A DNA stretch of 59,361 bases from Shewanella abyssi. Lineage in GTDB: Bacteria > Pseudomonadota > Gammaproteobacteria > Enterobacterales > Shewanellaceae. This document shows positions 1 through 10,397 of this stretch, in pieces. Location: positions 1 to 59,361 of the forward strand of contig NZ_JAKIKR010000029.1 of NCBI RefSeq assembly GCF_023284025.1, given 5' to 3'. The position numbers and the translations under genes were made by a program. The notes beneath the pieces are model-generated. The model did not search any database, was not told where the DNA came from, and saw only the letters and a program-made list of their open reading frames with translations. Each line of letters starts with the position of its first letter. The first letter of the stretch is position 1.

Positions 1-137
1 CCTGAAGATGCAGGATTCAGTGGGAGTTTAATGGGCTTTAATCAAGGCATTGATTGCCACTAATGGTCTTTCCCTTAGTAAAAACAATAACACAGAGTAA
101 AGCCCATTAAACTCCCACTGAATCCTGCATCTTCAGG
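1..137. repeat. Long inverted repeat, 40-bp perfect arms
   Basis: The arms at 1-40 and 98-137 are exact reverse complements of each other and enclose a 57-bp spacer. The outer end of each arm carries cctgaagatgcaggattcag. That 20-mer recurs inside a hairpin near 21440, so this is a dispersed repeat family and not a gene-specific structure. The right arm is followed by gatgggtata, which also recurs next to the copies at 14651 and 21478. Because the left arm starts at base 1, the element may extend further left. It ends 28 bp before the methyltransferase start. No open reading frame or transposase is associated with it. Confidence 0.9.
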
Positions 138-164
138 TAAGATGGGTATAGACAGGATTATGTT

Positions 165-776
165 GTGACGTCATTACCCTACTCTCAATCATGTGAGAAC
201 AACAAAGCAGCCATTGCTTCAATCTTAGAAGATGCTTTTAGCCAGTCAACACATGTACTCGAAGTTGGCAGTGGTTCAGGACAACATGCGGTCCATTTCG
301 CCCCGCTTTTACCGCATTTAACCTGGCAAACAAGCGATCAGCTTGAGTATCACGCTGGCATCAACGCTTGGTTAAACGGATCACCCAGCAGTAATTTACG
401 CCAACCATGGCTACTAGATGTATTAGAACCCTGGCCAATAGATCCCGCAACAGCCCCTTTAATCGATGCCATCTTCAGCGCAAATACACTGCATATCATG
501 TCAAAAGAGATGGTTCGCGCATTTTTTTATGGCGTCGGAAAGCACCTAAGTGCACAGGGACAACTTTGTATTTACGGGCCCTTTAACTATCAAGGCCAAT
601 ATAGCAGTGACAGTAATCGCAATTTTGATGGCTGGCTCGCGGCACAAAACCCGCAAAGTGCGATTCGAGATTTTGAGTGGATTATGAAGCTAGCCGCGGA
701 GCAGAATTTGAGGTTGATAGCCGACTTTTCTATGCCGGCCAACAATAGATTACTGCATCTTGAAAAGCAGTATTAA
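165..776 (+). CDS. DUF938 family SAM-dependent methyltransferase
   Basis: The 203-residue protein matches the DUF938/UPF0585 group, the bacterial relatives of METTL26. It opens with PYSQSCENNK and has a class I Rossmann SAM-binding motif VLEVGSGSGQHAVHFA near residues 31-46. The second acidic strand (WQTSDQ) and the SANTLHIMS segment near residue 108 are typical of the family. The substrate is unknown in this family; a cytosolic location is inferred from the lack of a signal peptide. The start is GTG at 165, preceded by a weak cagga ribosome site. Its stop overlaps the stop of convergent yjjG by four bases (773-776), so the two genes end tail to tail without a terminator. Confidence 0.85.
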   Translation: MTSLPYSQSCENNKAAIASILEDAFSQSTHVLEVGSGSGQHAVHFAPLLPHLTWQTSDQLEYHAGINAWLNGSPSSNLRQPWLLDVLEPWPIDPATAPLIDAIFSANTLHIMSKEMVRAFFYGVGKHLSAQGQLCIYGPFNYQGQYSSDSNRNFDGWLAAQNPQSAIRDFEWIMKLAAEQNLRLIADFSMPANNRLLHLEKQY

Positions 777-1453
777 TCCGCTGTTAATAGGATCTGCTGC
801 AGTTCATATAGTGAGTGCACTTCATAATGTGGCGTAATACCTTCAGGTTGAGTTTCGCTATGGCGATTTAGCCAACAAGTATGGATCCCTGCATTTAGCC
901 CGCCCTGTATATCCGAGTGCGGATTGTCGCCAACCATTAGGATGGAGTCACGAACTGGGTTGCCCATACGCGAGAATGCATGATCAAATATGCCGACATC
1001 GGGTTTCGCCACCCCAACCTGCTCTGAAATAACTAAAGGAGAAAAGCGTTCAGCAAAACCCACTTTTTCCAGTCTTACCGTTTGTAGATCAGTAAAGCCG
1101 TTGGTGATGATCCCCATATTGACCCTACCCGTTAAGGTGTCAATGAGTTCTTGAGCACCCGGTAATAAAGTACAGATATCAGCCATAGCGCTAAGAAAGT
1201 CACTATTAAGACGCTGAGTTGAAACACTTAGTTTTTCAGCCCACATTTCAAAACGGGTATTTTGTAGCTGTTTAGCGCTAAGCTTTCCATCTTGATAATC
1301 AACCCACAAAGGCTTGTTTACGCTTTGGTATTGCTGAAAATCTTCTGCAGTAAAGTCTAGGTTAAACCGAGAGAACATTAGCTGCAGACCTTTAAATGCA
1401 TCGAAATGAAATAGAGTTTCATCGGCATCAAATAGTACCCAATCATATTTCAC
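773..1453 (-). CDS. yjjG: YjjG-type pyrimidine 5'-nucleotidase (HAD family)
   Basis: This 226-residue protein is clearly related to Escherichia coli YjjG along its whole length. Shared segments include WVLFDADETLF, the cap segment VNKPLWVDYQ, GIITNGF, VISEQVGVAKP and GDNPHSDI. In the first segment D9 is the nucleophile and D11 the general acid of HAD phosphatases. YjjG dephosphorylates dUMP, dTMP and UMP and is regarded as a house-cleaning nucleotidase for damaged pyrimidine nucleotides. It is cytosolic and needs magnesium. The HAD aspartates are all present. The gene stands alone on the minus strand, convergent with the preceding methyltransferase. Confidence 0.93.
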   Translation of the reverse strand: MKYDWVLFDADETLFHFDAFKGLQLMFSRFNLDFTAEDFQQYQSVNKPLWVDYQDGKLSAKQLQNTRFEMWAEKLSVSTQRLNSDFLSAMADICTLLPGAQELIDTLTGRVNMGIITNGFTDLQTVRLEKVGFAERFSPLVISEQVGVAKPDVGIFDHAFSRMGNPVRDSILMVGDNPHSDIQGGLNAGIHTCWLNRHSETQPEGITPHYEVHSLYELQQILLTAD

Positions 1454-1560
1454 AGGTTTATCCTTCTAAAACAACATGTCGCGAATAGCCACCAAATAGC
1501 TGGCTATATTAACCTATAAAGCCTATCTGTCATGCAAAAAGAATAACCTGCTAGAAACAA

Positions 1561-1596
1561 CAAAAAAGCACCCAACTGATGACAGTCAAGTGCTTA
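1561..1596 (-). terminator. Rho-independent terminator of the chemoreceptor gene
   Basis: On the minus strand aagcac pairs with gtgctt (forward 1590-1595 with 1566-1571), extended inward by a tgactg/cagttg stem. A run of six U follows. It lies about 60 bases beyond the stop of the chemoreceptor gene. Confidence 0.8.
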
Positions 1597-1654
1597 GTCT
1601 TAAACAGAATTATTTTAAAGTGTAAACCGAGACAGATCTAACCTTCATTCATGC

Positions 1655-3664
1655 TTAAATTTTAAATCGTTTAACCAAATCCGTCAGCTTATCAGTTTGG
1701 CCCTCTAGAGCTGTACAACTTTCCATCAGATTACTGGCCTCTATATGCGTTTGCTCACCTATATTATTGACCTCTTGCATCATATTGCGTATTGATTGCG
1801 ATACCTGATCTTGCTCTTGGGTAATATTCACAATCCCTTGCATATTCTCACTGTTCTCATCAACGACAATGGTGATTTCTGACAGCTGAGTGTGCACCAC
1901 TTGAGTGTCTTCCATGTATTGGTTAACTTGCTCACGAGTCGAACGCATACTGCTTTCTGCAGCAAGGGCTTTGCTTTGCAAGTCATTTATGCTGCTTTGA
2001 ATGCTTTCAGTAGACTCTTGAGTTCGTTTGGCGAGTTGTCTAACTTCATCGGCAACAACCGCAAAACCACGCCCATGTTCACCGGCTCTCGCAGATTCAA
2101 TTGCCGCGTTAAGCGCCAATAAGTTGGTTTGTTCCGCAATATTACGGATCACAACCATAACCTCTCCAATCGATTGACTACTCAAGCGCAACTCTTCAAT
2201 GGTATGTACCGCACTATCAAAATTCACATTCAGCGTCGATATACCTTCCATGGAGTTGCTCAACACCGACTGTCCCTGCTTGGAGGTTTCGCTGGCGACT
2301 TCGGCAGATAGTCGCGCCGATGACACCTGCTCTTTAATCTCGTGAGCGGTCTCAGCCATCATATTAATGGTATTAACCGCAGCAGCGACCTCTTGTTGTG
2401 ACTCTTTGATCTTGCTAGCAGCCACTTCGCTAATATTACTCACCGTTGCCGTTGTCTTTTTTAAATCAATACTGCTGTCTTGTACGTGACGCACGATGCT
2501 TTGGATTTGACCCACGAAGCTATTAAATGCTTCCGATAACTGTCCAATCTCATCATTGTTTCTAACCGGAATAGTCTTAGAAAGATCGCCATCTCCTTCT
2601 GCAATACCAACCAATGCTTCTTTCACCTGGGAGAGTGGTTTTAGTAATATTGAGGTCATCACATAAACCGCGATGAGAGTTACTGTTAAAATAAGCAATA
2701 CAATCAATGCTGATGATTGCATTGACTCATTCACTGGCGCCTCAACGTAATCCATTGGCACCATAATGGCGAGTTTCCAATCAAGGCTAAGTCGATCCAC
2801 TTCTACGCTGCTAAACTGCACATAATATTCTTTACCGCGCCAGGTAACTTGTGACTGACCATAACTGTCGTCGTCCATCTGGTTGGCGAGTTGTAAAAAG
2901 CCTTCATTACCATTTTGTTGGTCAAGCTTTTGCAGTTTAATATTTTCAGTCTCACGATTTTCAACGTCAACAATGGCCAATTGCTCATCAGGGAACACCA
3001 CCATGTCACCATTATTATCGAGCAAGAATGCTTGCCCTTGCCCTTTATAATTGATTGCAGAGACAATATCTTTGACTGAAGTCAGATATAGGTCGACTCC
3101 ACCAACACCAATAAATTCACGTTCGAAGTTGTTTATTGGAAAATTGATCGACACATAGAACTCATCGTATCTTGCCTCATAAATAATGCGGCTGACATTC
3201 CACTGTTTGCTATCTTTAACTTCATTCCACCAGGGTCTATCAAGCACATTGTAACCTGGTATCACCGATACGCCCTCTTCAGCAAAGTACTCACCAGTAA
3301 AAGCGGAACCAAAAAAGATGGAGATTATGTCACCACTGGTTTTGACTTCTCGGTCAATGATCTGCACAACCCGATCAAATTCCGGCGTATCGAGCTCTTC
3401 ACCACTGACTTTATGATTTTCAAACCAATCAATAAGGCCAACGTTTCGAAATACAGTTTCAACCCCATTAGCATGTTGCTTGAAGTAGCTCTCGATTTCG
3501 ATGGCATTTAACTTAATAGATGCAGCCATAGAATCATCAAGCTCACTGCTCGCAGACTGCGCCACATAACGTACAGTAAAAAAAGCTGTCACCAAAAGCA
3601 CGACTGAAACCACAATAGCAGTAGAAATTACAATTTTTGCTGTAATCGAATTTTTAATTCTCAT
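1655..3664 (-). CDS. Methyl-accepting chemotaxis protein with Cache sensor domain
   Basis: The 669-residue transmembrane chemoreceptor has a first membrane segment at about residues 9-31. A large periplasmic double-Cache sensor follows, with features such as [11 protein letters not shown] and [11 protein letters not shown]. The second membrane segment is near 320-340, then a HAMP domain (ending [17 protein letters not shown]) and a cytoplasmic signalling hairpin. The tip of the hairpin, [19 protein letters not shown], binds CheA and CheW. Cache receptors usually bind amino acids or small organic acids, but the ligand cannot be told here. A longer GTG start at 3682 exists. I prefer ATG at 3664, which has aggtg four bases upstream. 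No CheR-tethering pentapeptide is visible at the C-terminus. Confidence 0.92.
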   Translation of the reverse strand: MRIKNSITAKIVISTAIVVSVVLLVTAFFTVRYVAQSASSELDDSMAASIKLNAIEIESYFKQHANGVETVFRNVGLIDWFENHKVSGEELDTPEFDRVVQIIDREVKTSGDIISIFFGSAFTGEYFAEEGVSVIPGYNVLDRPWWNEVKDSKQWNVSRIIYEARYDEFYVSINFPINNFEREFIGVGGVDLYLTSVKDIVSAINYKGQGQAFLLDNNGDMVVFPDEQLAIVDVENRETENIKLQKLDQQNGNEGFLQLANQMDDDSYGQSQVTWRGKEYYVQFSSVEVDRLSLDWKLAIMVPMDYVEAPVNESMQSSALIVLLILTVTLIAVYVMTSILLKPLSQVKEALVGIAEGDGDLSKTIPVRNNDEIGQLSEAFNSFVGQIQSIVRHVQDSSIDLKKTTATVSNISEVAASKIKESQQEVAAAVNTINMMAETAHEIKEQVSSARLSAEVASETSKQGQSVLSNSMEGISTLNVNFDSAVHTIEELRLSSQSIGEVMVVIRNIAEQTNLLALNAAIESARAGEHGRGFAVVADEVRQLAKRTQESTESIQSSINDLQSKALAAESSMRSTREQVNQYMEDTQVVHTQLSEITIVVDENSENMQGIVNITQEQDQVSQSIRNMMQEVNNIGEQTHIEASNLMESCTALEGQTDKLTDLVKRFKI

Positions 3665-3757
3665 AAGACACCTAATTATCACGACTTCATAGTATTTATT
3701 TGAACAGCCCCCGAATTTTTATTGATAAATACAGAGTTTCTCGCTCAACATTAAACA

Positions 3758-3784
3758 CTATCGACTAAGTTAATAAAAACTTGA
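3758..3784 (-). promoter_or_regulatory. Sigma-28 (FliA)-like promoter for the chemoreceptor
   Basis: On the minus strand tcaagttt, exactly 11 bases, then gtcgatag. The flagellar sigma-28 consensus is TAAAGTTT-N11-GCCGATAA, giving 7/8 and 6/8 matches with the exact spacer. Transcription would start near 3750, about 85 bases before the ATG. FliA control is usual for chemoreceptor genes. Confidence 0.6.
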
Positions 3785-4356
3785 GCAATACGATATGAAA
3801 AACATTAATGTTAATACTAGCAAACTTAAATTTCATATAAAACACAAGTTATAATAAAGTTTGTAAACTTTAGTAAAGAGCAAGTCGATAATATTTAATT
3901 TCCTTACGGCACACCTTTGACTCTAACGTTTCACCATTCCAATGCTTTAATCATGGTATTTAATGCTGAAATAGATAGATCATTGACTTTTTCCTCTATG
4001 GATCAATAACGACCCGATACAAAGAACCACTTTACATTCAGATTCAACGACTAACGAAATAAGTATACAATATCCGCAAAACACAGTATTATTGGTGATC
4101 ACTAAAAAATACAAATTTTATTATTTTTAAAGTAGCGTTTAAAAATCACATTTAATACACCGTAGATAGATATAGAGCCCTTTGGCAAATAACTAAAACT
4201 CTACACAAAGGAGCCAACTTCAGATTCAACATGATGATACCTGGCGACTGATTTTAATTGCACCTCTCAACAAAGAATCTATAACTTTAACTACGAAATT
4301 AGCTCTAACTTACTAATAAAACAAAGACAACACGCTAGTTATTTAGCCGTTAATAG

Positions 4357-4362
4357 TATAAT
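4357..4362 (+). promoter_or_regulatory. Possible -10 box of the HETMH lipoprotein gene
   Basis: A perfect TATAAT lies about 50 bases before the chosen start at 4413. No convincing -35 hexamer is seen at 16-18 bases upstream, so the assignment is tentative. Confidence 0.35.
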
Positions 4363-4412
4363 CGTTCTATTTAACTCTCATTATACGTACATATAATATG
4401 GATTTAATTTGT

Positions 4413-6980
4413 ATGAAAAAGAAAATCATATGCGCACTAACATCTGCTATTCTTTTAAGCGCTTGTGCTCAAAACACCCCAACAGAATCATTACCAGCAA
4501 CAGACAAAACCCCTGCTAGCTATACACTTGATATCGTACAAGCTATTCCTTCCCCTTCAGCAATGAACGCTAATGTGTTGCACAATGCCAGAACGTCAAC
4601 CGTAGTCGATATCGATGTGGCTTATGTGGGTAAGCAAATCCCTTTTACTTTTAGTGAAGGTAAAGTGGCCAATTCCGAAGGGTTTGACTGGTATGTGAGT
4701 AAGCATTTTGCATTAAAAACAGACTACCCAGCTGAGCGAGCAAAATTCTTCTTGGAGCTGCTTGAGTTATCGTACCCTTACTATGTTGAGTTCTTTGGGA
4801 TCGAGCCTGCCAATATTCGTCATCAACGTATCGCTTCAACTTATGCCACAACTGTCGGCAAGTTACGTTTAGCCATGTTTGACGATGGCTTCAATCGTGG
4901 CGTACATCACACCGCGGGCGGTGAGGCGATGTACTTTAACCAAGTAGGTTATAGTTTTCCTACCGAAAGGCCTCAACATCAGCGTTATATTGCCATTCAT
5001 GAAACCATGCACTCTTATCAAATGGCTGTCGGTAACTACCCTTGGACCCCCTCTTGGCATGGTGAAGGTTTAGGTGATTCACTGGCTAATCATGTGTTCG
5101 ATAGTGAGAAAAAGCAACTTGCAGTGTTTGGCCATGATGTGCCTATTTTTGATGTTGTCAGCCAGGGTATTGATGTTTATTCAAAAGAAAAGCCAACCTT
5201 AGTCGAAATTCATAATAGAGCGAAATTCGATCGTGGCCTTAACGTGTTGTTTGTGCAGTTTATGTATAACAACCCTGAGTATTCTCAGTACATGAAGATC
5301 TACCATCAGGAAATTATTAAGCGCCAAACTGCAAGCAGAGCTGAGTCTTTAACTGTTTTACAAGATATTGTGCCTAACTGGGACGCACTTGAGCAGAACT
5401 TCAAACAATGGGCCGAAAATATCGTTCAAACCCATGAAGTGGCTACCCGTGGCCAATGGGAGATGGACGGTAATATGTTTTACAAGCGTAAAACAAGTTA
5501 CCAGTATGGGCCACAGAGACTGGGCTTTAACATGACGCCAGCGCAAGTCCCTGGCTTTAGCCCATTTCAAAATGACTTTCCCCAAGCCGCTGCCAGTCCG
5601 TTAACGTTACCAGCCAAGCGAGGTATCGCCCAGCCTACCCTGGCTTATGTTATCGACTTTGATAAAGCACAAATCACTCAGGGCAGTATTGGCATGGTAT
5701 TCGGTGCACAATCAACCGCTGAAAACACCAAAGCGAAACAAGATAGCTATTGGGGCTGGAAAGGTGCCAATACCGATACAGACCCTCAACTAAGAGTCGA
5801 AATCAAATCCGCTAATACCTTAGTGGTTGACGGTCGAACCCTAGGTGCAGAATTAAAAGAGATAGCGCTACCGCTAGATATTATCGAAAGCATTAACAAC
5901 CAAGATAAGCCGCAATTAGGCGTCTCGATTCAAATTCAACCAACTAAAGTCATCTACACGTTAAAGGCTAAAGACGCTAACACCTTTATTGTAGCGTTAC
6001 CGATCACAGCAAGCCTATATGGCACATTGATTAACAACAGCTTCGGATTAGTCTCTACTGATAATCAGCATGGTATCACGCCATTTATAGACGATGGCCG
6101 TGACCTCAATCCCAATAAAGTGGATTTAACAACATCTACTCCGACTAATGCTTGGGCATTCAAAGGTGATTCACTGTCACTACGTTTTGCCAGAGCAATA
6201 TGGAAAGCAGGTGATGCGGCGCCTAAATCTTGGCAGGAAAGCTTTAATCAGTTGAACACCGCGGCTCTCAATCGTCCAACAGCTGATAAAGAAGTTGCTG
6301 CAGTTGTTAGCCAATTACCATCACTTGCAAAAGAGGGGGCTGGTTTAAATGATGCACTGGCTGAACTGTCTGGTTTAGAGCTAAAAGTCGATTGGATTGG
6401 TAAGGGGTTGGACTCTCTCACTGAAGTCGCCATATTGACTAACCATGGCAGTGATTCATTAACCTTAACCTTAGCGGTAACCGCAGGGAGTGAGTCAGCG
6501 AAAAGTGAAACGATGACGATTAACCCAGGCCAAAGACTAGAAATCCCGATTGAAAACAATCTGCTTGCTCAAGCAAGTACGGTGTCAGCCAGTATTAGCT
6601 ACATTTGGAATGAACAACAGATCAACCAAACTATCACTCAGAAGTCAAAACAGTATCGTGGCTTTGAAATGCCACAAATTAGTGCTCAATATAATGAGGG
6701 ACAGCTAACCCTATCAGGTCAACTAAATGGTCCCTTCTCCGGTGATACTTCAGGGCATATCATTTATGACCTATTCCATGGGCAAGAGAGCGAACGTCAT
6801 AGCCAAGCATTTACTATGCAGCCCTATGATGTAAAAGCACTTAAGAAAGTATTTACCATTGATGAAAAATCATTGGAACATGATGCCTGGTTTGAAATTA
6901 CCGTTATTGCTGACGTTGATGGCGAACCAGTGACTTTAGGAAGGCGTCTACCTTTTGTACCGCAAAAGCTAAAGCGTTAA
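4413..6980 (+). CDS. Large lipoprotein with HExxH zinc-peptidase motif
   Basis: I do not recognise a named family. From ATG 4413 the product is 855 residues with a lysine-rich N-terminus, a hydrophobic stretch and lipobox LLSAC, so it should be a lipoprotein. Residues 196-200 read HETMH, and E218 in WHGEGLGD lies 18 residues on; this spacing fits a gluzincin-type zinc site. Flanking residues IHETMHSYQ also resemble those of the second HETxH protein at 16912. The peptidase-like part spans about residues 60-350. The remaining 500 residues look beta-rich and may be carbohydrate- or protein-binding. A start at 4398 would only add five residues before the signal. Neighbours give no functional hint. 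Peptidase activity is inferred from the motif alone. Confidence 0.75.
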   Translation: MKKKIICALTSAILLSACAQNTPTESLPATDKTPASYTLDIVQAIPSPSAMNANVLHNARTSTVVDIDVAYVGKQIPFTFSEGKVANSEGFDWYVSKHFALKTDYPAERAKFFLELLELSYPYYVEFFGIEPANIRHQRIASTYATTVGKLRLAMFDDGFNRGVHHTAGGEAMYFNQVGYSFPTERPQHQRYIAIHETMHSYQMAVGNYPWTPSWHGEGLGDSLANHVFDSEKKQLAVFGHDVPIFDVVSQGIDVYSKEKPTLVEIHNRAKFDRGLNVLFVQFMYNNPEYSQYMKIYHQEIIKRQTASRAESLTVLQDIVPNWDALEQNFKQWAENIVQTHEVATRGQWEMDGNMFYKRKTSYQYGPQRLGFNMTPAQVPGFSPFQNDFPQAAASPLTLPAKRGIAQPTLAYVIDFDKAQITQGSIGMVFGAQSTAENTKAKQDSYWGWKGANTDTDPQLRVEIKSANTLVVDGRTLGAELKEIALPLDIIESINNQDKPQLGVSIQIQPTKVIYTLKAKDANTFIVALPITASLYGTLINNSFGLVSTDNQHGITPFIDDGRDLNPNKVDLTTSTPTNAWAFKGDSLSLRFARAIWKAGDAAPKSWQESFNQLNTAALNRPTADKEVAAVVSQLPSLAKEGAGLNDALAELSGLELKVDWIGKGLDSLTEVAILTNHGSDSLTLTLAVTAGSESAKSETMTINPGQRLEIPIENNLLAQASTVSASISYIWNEQQINQTITQKSKQYRGFEMPQISAQYNEGQLTLSGQLNGPFSGDTSGHIIYDLFHGQESERHSQAFTMQPYDVKALKKVFTIDEKSLEHDAWFEITVIADVDGEPVTLGRRLPFVPQKLKR

Positions 6981-7010
6981 CCTTTAAACGATAAATATCT
7001 GGTCTAAAAC

Positions 7011-7041
7011 AGCCTATTACGTTCGCGTAATAGGCTTTTTC
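7011..7041. terminator. Terminator between lipoprotein and acyl-CoA dehydrogenase genes
   Basis: The 11-bp perfect stem agcctattacg/cgtaataggct encloses a ttcg loop and is followed by ttttt on the plus strand. It ends the lipoprotein transcript; the minus-strand U-run is weaker. Confidence 0.85.
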
Positions 7042-7082
7042 TTTCTCATTTAGCCACTTATCCTTAGCTCGCAGCCATTAAC

Positions 7083-8873
7083 CTAGAAGTCAGCGTCCTC
7101 GAACTCACAAATAACGTGGCTTGCAGACTCTATCTGCTTCACTAAGCTACGGGTTTGCGGCGCCCAGTACGCCATATAGAACTTAGCTGTTTTTAATTTA
7201 TTTTGATAAAATGCAGTATCCGCGTTACCACTCTCTAACCCCATCAAGGCTTTTTCAGCCACTCTCGTCCACATCCAGGCTAGAGAGGTTATGCCCAATA
7301 GTTGCATATAGGCAAATGACGCAGCGCCGATCACATCGGGTTTATTGGCCGCTTCAGTGGCAATGATTGCCGTTGCTTTTTCAAGATCGGTCGTCGCTGC
7401 CATCAAACTTGAAACCAGAGGTTTCAACATTTCATTATCAAGGCTTGTTTGAATAAAGGCTTTAACCTCTTCCGACCATAATGCTAGTGCAGCCCCTCTG
7501 TCAGACATAATTTTGCGGCCAACAAGATCAAGCGCCTGCACCCCATTAGTCCCTTCATAAATCATGGAAATACGAATATCACGCACATACTGCTCCATGC
7601 CCCACTCATGAATATAACCATGGCCACCAAATACTTGTTGCGCGTCAACACAGGCCTTAAAGCCTTGATCGGTCACAAAGCCTTTTACAATCGGGGTAAA
7701 TAGCGCCGCTAACTGAGAAGACCTTTTTCTTCGTACTGGATCACTGTGGCGTTCAGCTTCATCGAGCCAGAGGGCTTGTTGCCCCATCAGTGCACGAGCG
7801 CCTTCGTTAAATGATTTTTGCGATAACAACATACGGCGAACATCGCCATGAACAAGAATAGGATCTGCTGTCAACGCCTTTTGCTTTGCCCCACTTAATG
7901 CGCGCCCCTGAATACGATCTTTGGCATACGCTAGTGCATTTTGGTAAGCAATCTCAGACACACCGAGCCCTTGAAGACCCACACCTAATCTTGCTTGATT
8001 CATCATGGTAAACATCGCTCGAAGACCCTGATGCGGCTCCCCTACGAGTTCGCCAATTGCGCCATCAAAGTTCATCACACAAGTCGAGTTACCATGGATC
8101 CCCATTTTATGTTCAAGACTCGCAGCACATAAAGAATTGGGTTCCCCTAAACTGCCATCATTATTAAGCAGTACTTTAGGCACGACAAACAAGGAGATCC
8201 CCTTCACACCTTCTGGTGCATCAGGCAATTTGGCTAATACCAAATGCACAATGTTATCCGTCAGATCATGATCGCCTGAGGAGATGAATATCTTCTCACC
8301 TGTTATGGCAAACATATCGTCCCCCACGGGAATCGCTTTCGTGCGCAAAAGTGCCAAATCGGTGCCGGCATGGGACTCGGTTAGGTTCATGGTGCCGGTC
8401 CACTCACCACTAACCAGCTTGTCCAAATACTTGCGTTTTAAGCTGTCACTGCCATGAGCATGAATAGCAGCGTATGCACCATGGGTAAGGCCTGGATACA
8501 TGGCAAATGCCATGTTGGTGGCCGTTTTCATCTCTGTTGCAAATATGCCAACAACTTCAGGCAAGCCTTGACCGCCATATTCAGGATCGCAAGTGAGTGT
8601 TGCCCAGCCATTATCAACATATTGTTGGTAGGCATCGATAAAGCCTTTGGGGGTAACGACTTTACCATCAACCAATTTACAACCTTCTACATCGCCAGAG
8701 CCATTGAGTGGCAACATGATGTCGGTGGTAAAATCTGCAACACCTTGTAGTACCGCATCAATAAGTTCGGCATCAAACTCATCAAATCCGGCTAATTCCT
8801 TTTGATTATAAATGTCGAGCAATTCATTAAGTACAAACTGATAGTCACGTAACGGAGCTTGATAAATTGGCAT
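7083..8873 (-). CDS. Acyl-CoA dehydrogenase, long DmdC/FadE5-like type
   Basis: The 596-residue flavoenzyme belongs to the long acyl-CoA dehydrogenase subgroup with an extra N-terminal segment and a C-terminal helical extension. This group includes DmdC and mycobacterial FadE5. Visible motifs are MNLTESHAGTDLALLRT (FAD/substrate region), ITGEKIFISSGDHD, and IYEGTNGVQALDL, where E440 aligns with the catalytic base. It would oxidise an acyl-CoA to the trans-2-enoyl-CoA and pass electrons to ETF. The substrate (a fatty acyl chain or 3-methylmercaptopropionyl-CoA) cannot be decided from sequence. The gene stands alone on the minus strand, with no beta-oxidation or DMSP genes beside it. ATG at 8873 has a weak aggga site upstream. 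Confidence 0.88.
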   Translation of the reverse strand: MPIYQAPLRDYQFVLNELLDIYNQKELAGFDEFDAELIDAVLQGVADFTTDIMLPLNGSGDVEGCKLVDGKVVTPKGFIDAYQQYVDNGWATLTCDPEYGGQGLPEVVGIFATEMKTATNMAFAMYPGLTHGAYAAIHAHGSDSLKRKYLDKLVSGEWTGTMNLTESHAGTDLALLRTKAIPVGDDMFAITGEKIFISSGDHDLTDNIVHLVLAKLPDAPEGVKGISLFVVPKVLLNNDGSLGEPNSLCAASLEHKMGIHGNSTCVMNFDGAIGELVGEPHQGLRAMFTMMNQARLGVGLQGLGVSEIAYQNALAYAKDRIQGRALSGAKQKALTADPILVHGDVRRMLLSQKSFNEGARALMGQQALWLDEAERHSDPVRRKRSSQLAALFTPIVKGFVTDQGFKACVDAQQVFGGHGYIHEWGMEQYVRDIRISMIYEGTNGVQALDLVGRKIMSDRGAALALWSEEVKAFIQTSLDNEMLKPLVSSLMAATTDLEKATAIIATEAANKPDVIGAASFAYMQLLGITSLAWMWTRVAEKALMGLESGNADTAFYQNKLKTAKFYMAYWAPQTRSLVKQIESASHVICEFEDADF

Positions 8874-9078
8874 TGCGTCATCCCTTTAATTATTGTCTTT
8901 ATGCTCAGTGCTCCGACCACCTTATCAAATTTGAGCAAAAACTCAGCATTATATTGGCTTTGTTTATTCATCTGAACAGCGTTACCGTAAAATCACTTTA
9001 AATAGCCCTTATCTCACCGTTGAAAACGAGTTAAGCTAAATCATCTATCGCGTTAACTCTCTGAAAGGACATGTCCCC

Positions 9079-9924
9079 ATGGGTTTCGTCACCACTAAAA
9101 AGCACGCTAACGGTCTAGAATATATCGATATAAATACGCCTCTTTGTCAGGCACGGATCTTTCTTCAAGGCGCGCAAATTGACTACTTTGAACCCGCGGG
9201 TAAAAAACCGCTGTTATGGGTATCAACGGCTGACGATTACCAACCCGGTAGTGGTATTCGTGGCGGGGTACCGGTTTGTTGGCCTTGGTTCGGCATGAGT
9301 TCAACCCCAGGTTTCCCGCAACATGGTTTCGCTCGCACTCGAATTTGGACCTTAGACTCGGTCAAAATGCTAGAAGATGCGGTAGAGATTAAACTCACCT
9401 TACCTTTAACTGACAACGATAGAGAGTATTGGCCACATAACACTAGTGTAGAGATGTCATTTAGGCTCAATGACACCCTCTCGGTCAGTATTACTAATAT
9501 AAATCATGGCGATTATGATGTGAGCTTAACTCAAGCCCTGCACAGCTATTTTCCAATCGGCGACATTCACCAATTAAAAGCCAGTGGATTTGCAGGTGCT
9601 AACTTTATTGAGTTTGCAAAAGGGCCCTTCCCTCAAGCAGAAAATGATATCGATTTCACTCGTGAAACAGACCGTGTATATACCGAACTGGGCGACACAC
9701 AAGAACTACATACTGTTGATGGCGTTATCGAAGTCAGTCGCGAAAACAGCCACAGTGCCGTATTGTGGAACCCTTGGATTGAAAAATCGCAACGATTATC
9801 ACGTTTTAATGACGATGATTACTTATCGATGGTGTGCTTAGAAGCCGCGAATGTTCTCGATGATAAAGTCACTTTAGCCCCCAATGAAAGTCATACATTA
9901 ACCACCCATATTCGCTGGAAATAA
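9079..9924 (+). CDS. D-hexose-6-phosphate mutarotase (YeaD family)
   Basis: The 281-residue cytosolic protein is a member of the aldose-1-epimerase-like YeaD family, which interconverts alpha and beta anomers of glucose-6-phosphate. The signature segments are GVPVCWPWFG near residue 60, FPQHGFART (phosphate- and sugar-binding His/Arg) near 79-87, and the ALHSYF histidine near 155. The family length of about 280-300 is matched. The start ATG has aaagga upstream. A monocistronic gene is likely, since the upstream acyl-CoA dehydrogenase is divergent and the next gene convergent. Confidence 0.9.
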   Translation: MGFVTTKKHANGLEYIDINTPLCQARIFLQGAQIDYFEPAGKKPLLWVSTADDYQPGSGIRGGVPVCWPWFGMSSTPGFPQHGFARTRIWTLDSVKMLEDAVEIKLTLPLTDNDREYWPHNTSVEMSFRLNDTLSVSITNINHGDYDVSLTQALHSYFPIGDIHQLKASGFAGANFIEFAKGPFPQAENDIDFTRETDRVYTELGDTQELHTVDGVIEVSRENSHSAVLWNPWIEKSQRLSRFNDDDYLSMVCLEAANVLDDKVTLAPNESHTLTTHIRWK

Positions 9925-9977
9925 CACTGATGTGTAGAACCTACCTATCGCTTGGATCTGCAAGCTTAAGTAGGTTC

Positions 9978-10397
9978 TTATAACTGTGCCCATTGTTGTT
10001 TCAAACCAATCAGGTGTATTAATCCGACAACTAAGCAGATCACCGAACTCCACAGCCAAAAATCAGCAGAACGTCCCATTGTATTGCCAATAAAAAACAA
10101 ACCAGCGATACCACGGATCAGGTAAATAGTGCCAATGACAATCAGCACTAATTGTAATAAGGGTAACCGACTAATAACGCCAGCTGCAGAAAAAGCATAT
10201 ACAGACCAAATAAAAAAAACCACAACAATAGCACTAGTGATAATGGTTGGTTGAAGGCTACCTCGTTCAGCCATTACTGCCATTTGCTCCCCTGCACCAA
10301 AAAATCGATACCAGGGCGCACCAAAATAGATACAGCCAATATGCATCAATGCTGCGATAGCATTGAAAACACCAGCAAAAATCAGCATTTTATTCAT
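9978..10397 (-). CDS. Small four-helix membrane protein of unknown function
   Basis: The 139-residue integral membrane protein has four predicted hydrophobic helices at about residues 5-25, 50-70, 75-98 and 115-133 and short loops. It has no motif I can tie to a known transporter or enzyme; the length and pattern resemble the loosely defined small membrane proteins common in Proteobacteria. I chose ATG at 10397 because gaggga lies six bases upstream. A start at 10421 would add eight charged residues. Only 53 bases separate its end from the convergent mutarotase gene. Confidence 0.7.
   Translation of the reverse strand: MNKMLIFAGVFNAIAALMHIGCIYFGAPWYRFFGAGEQMAVMAERGSLQPTIITSAIVVVFFIWSVYAFSAAGVISRLPLLQLVLIVIGTIYLIRGIAGLFFIGNTMGRSADFWLWSSVICLVVGLIHLIGLKQQWAQL

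Larger units (their letters stand above)
3665..4412. other. AT-rich divergent intergenic region, 748 bp
   Basis: This space separates the divergently transcribed chemoreceptor and the HETMH lipoprotein gene. It holds a sigma-28-like promoter for the chemoreceptor and a TATAAT box for the lipoprotein gene, listed separately. No reading frame with coding character, RNA gene or repeat was recognised in the rest. Confidence 0.6.

Noticed and set aside
1..137. Insertion sequence end
   Set aside because: No transposase frame or target duplication is visible, and the spacer is only 57 bases.
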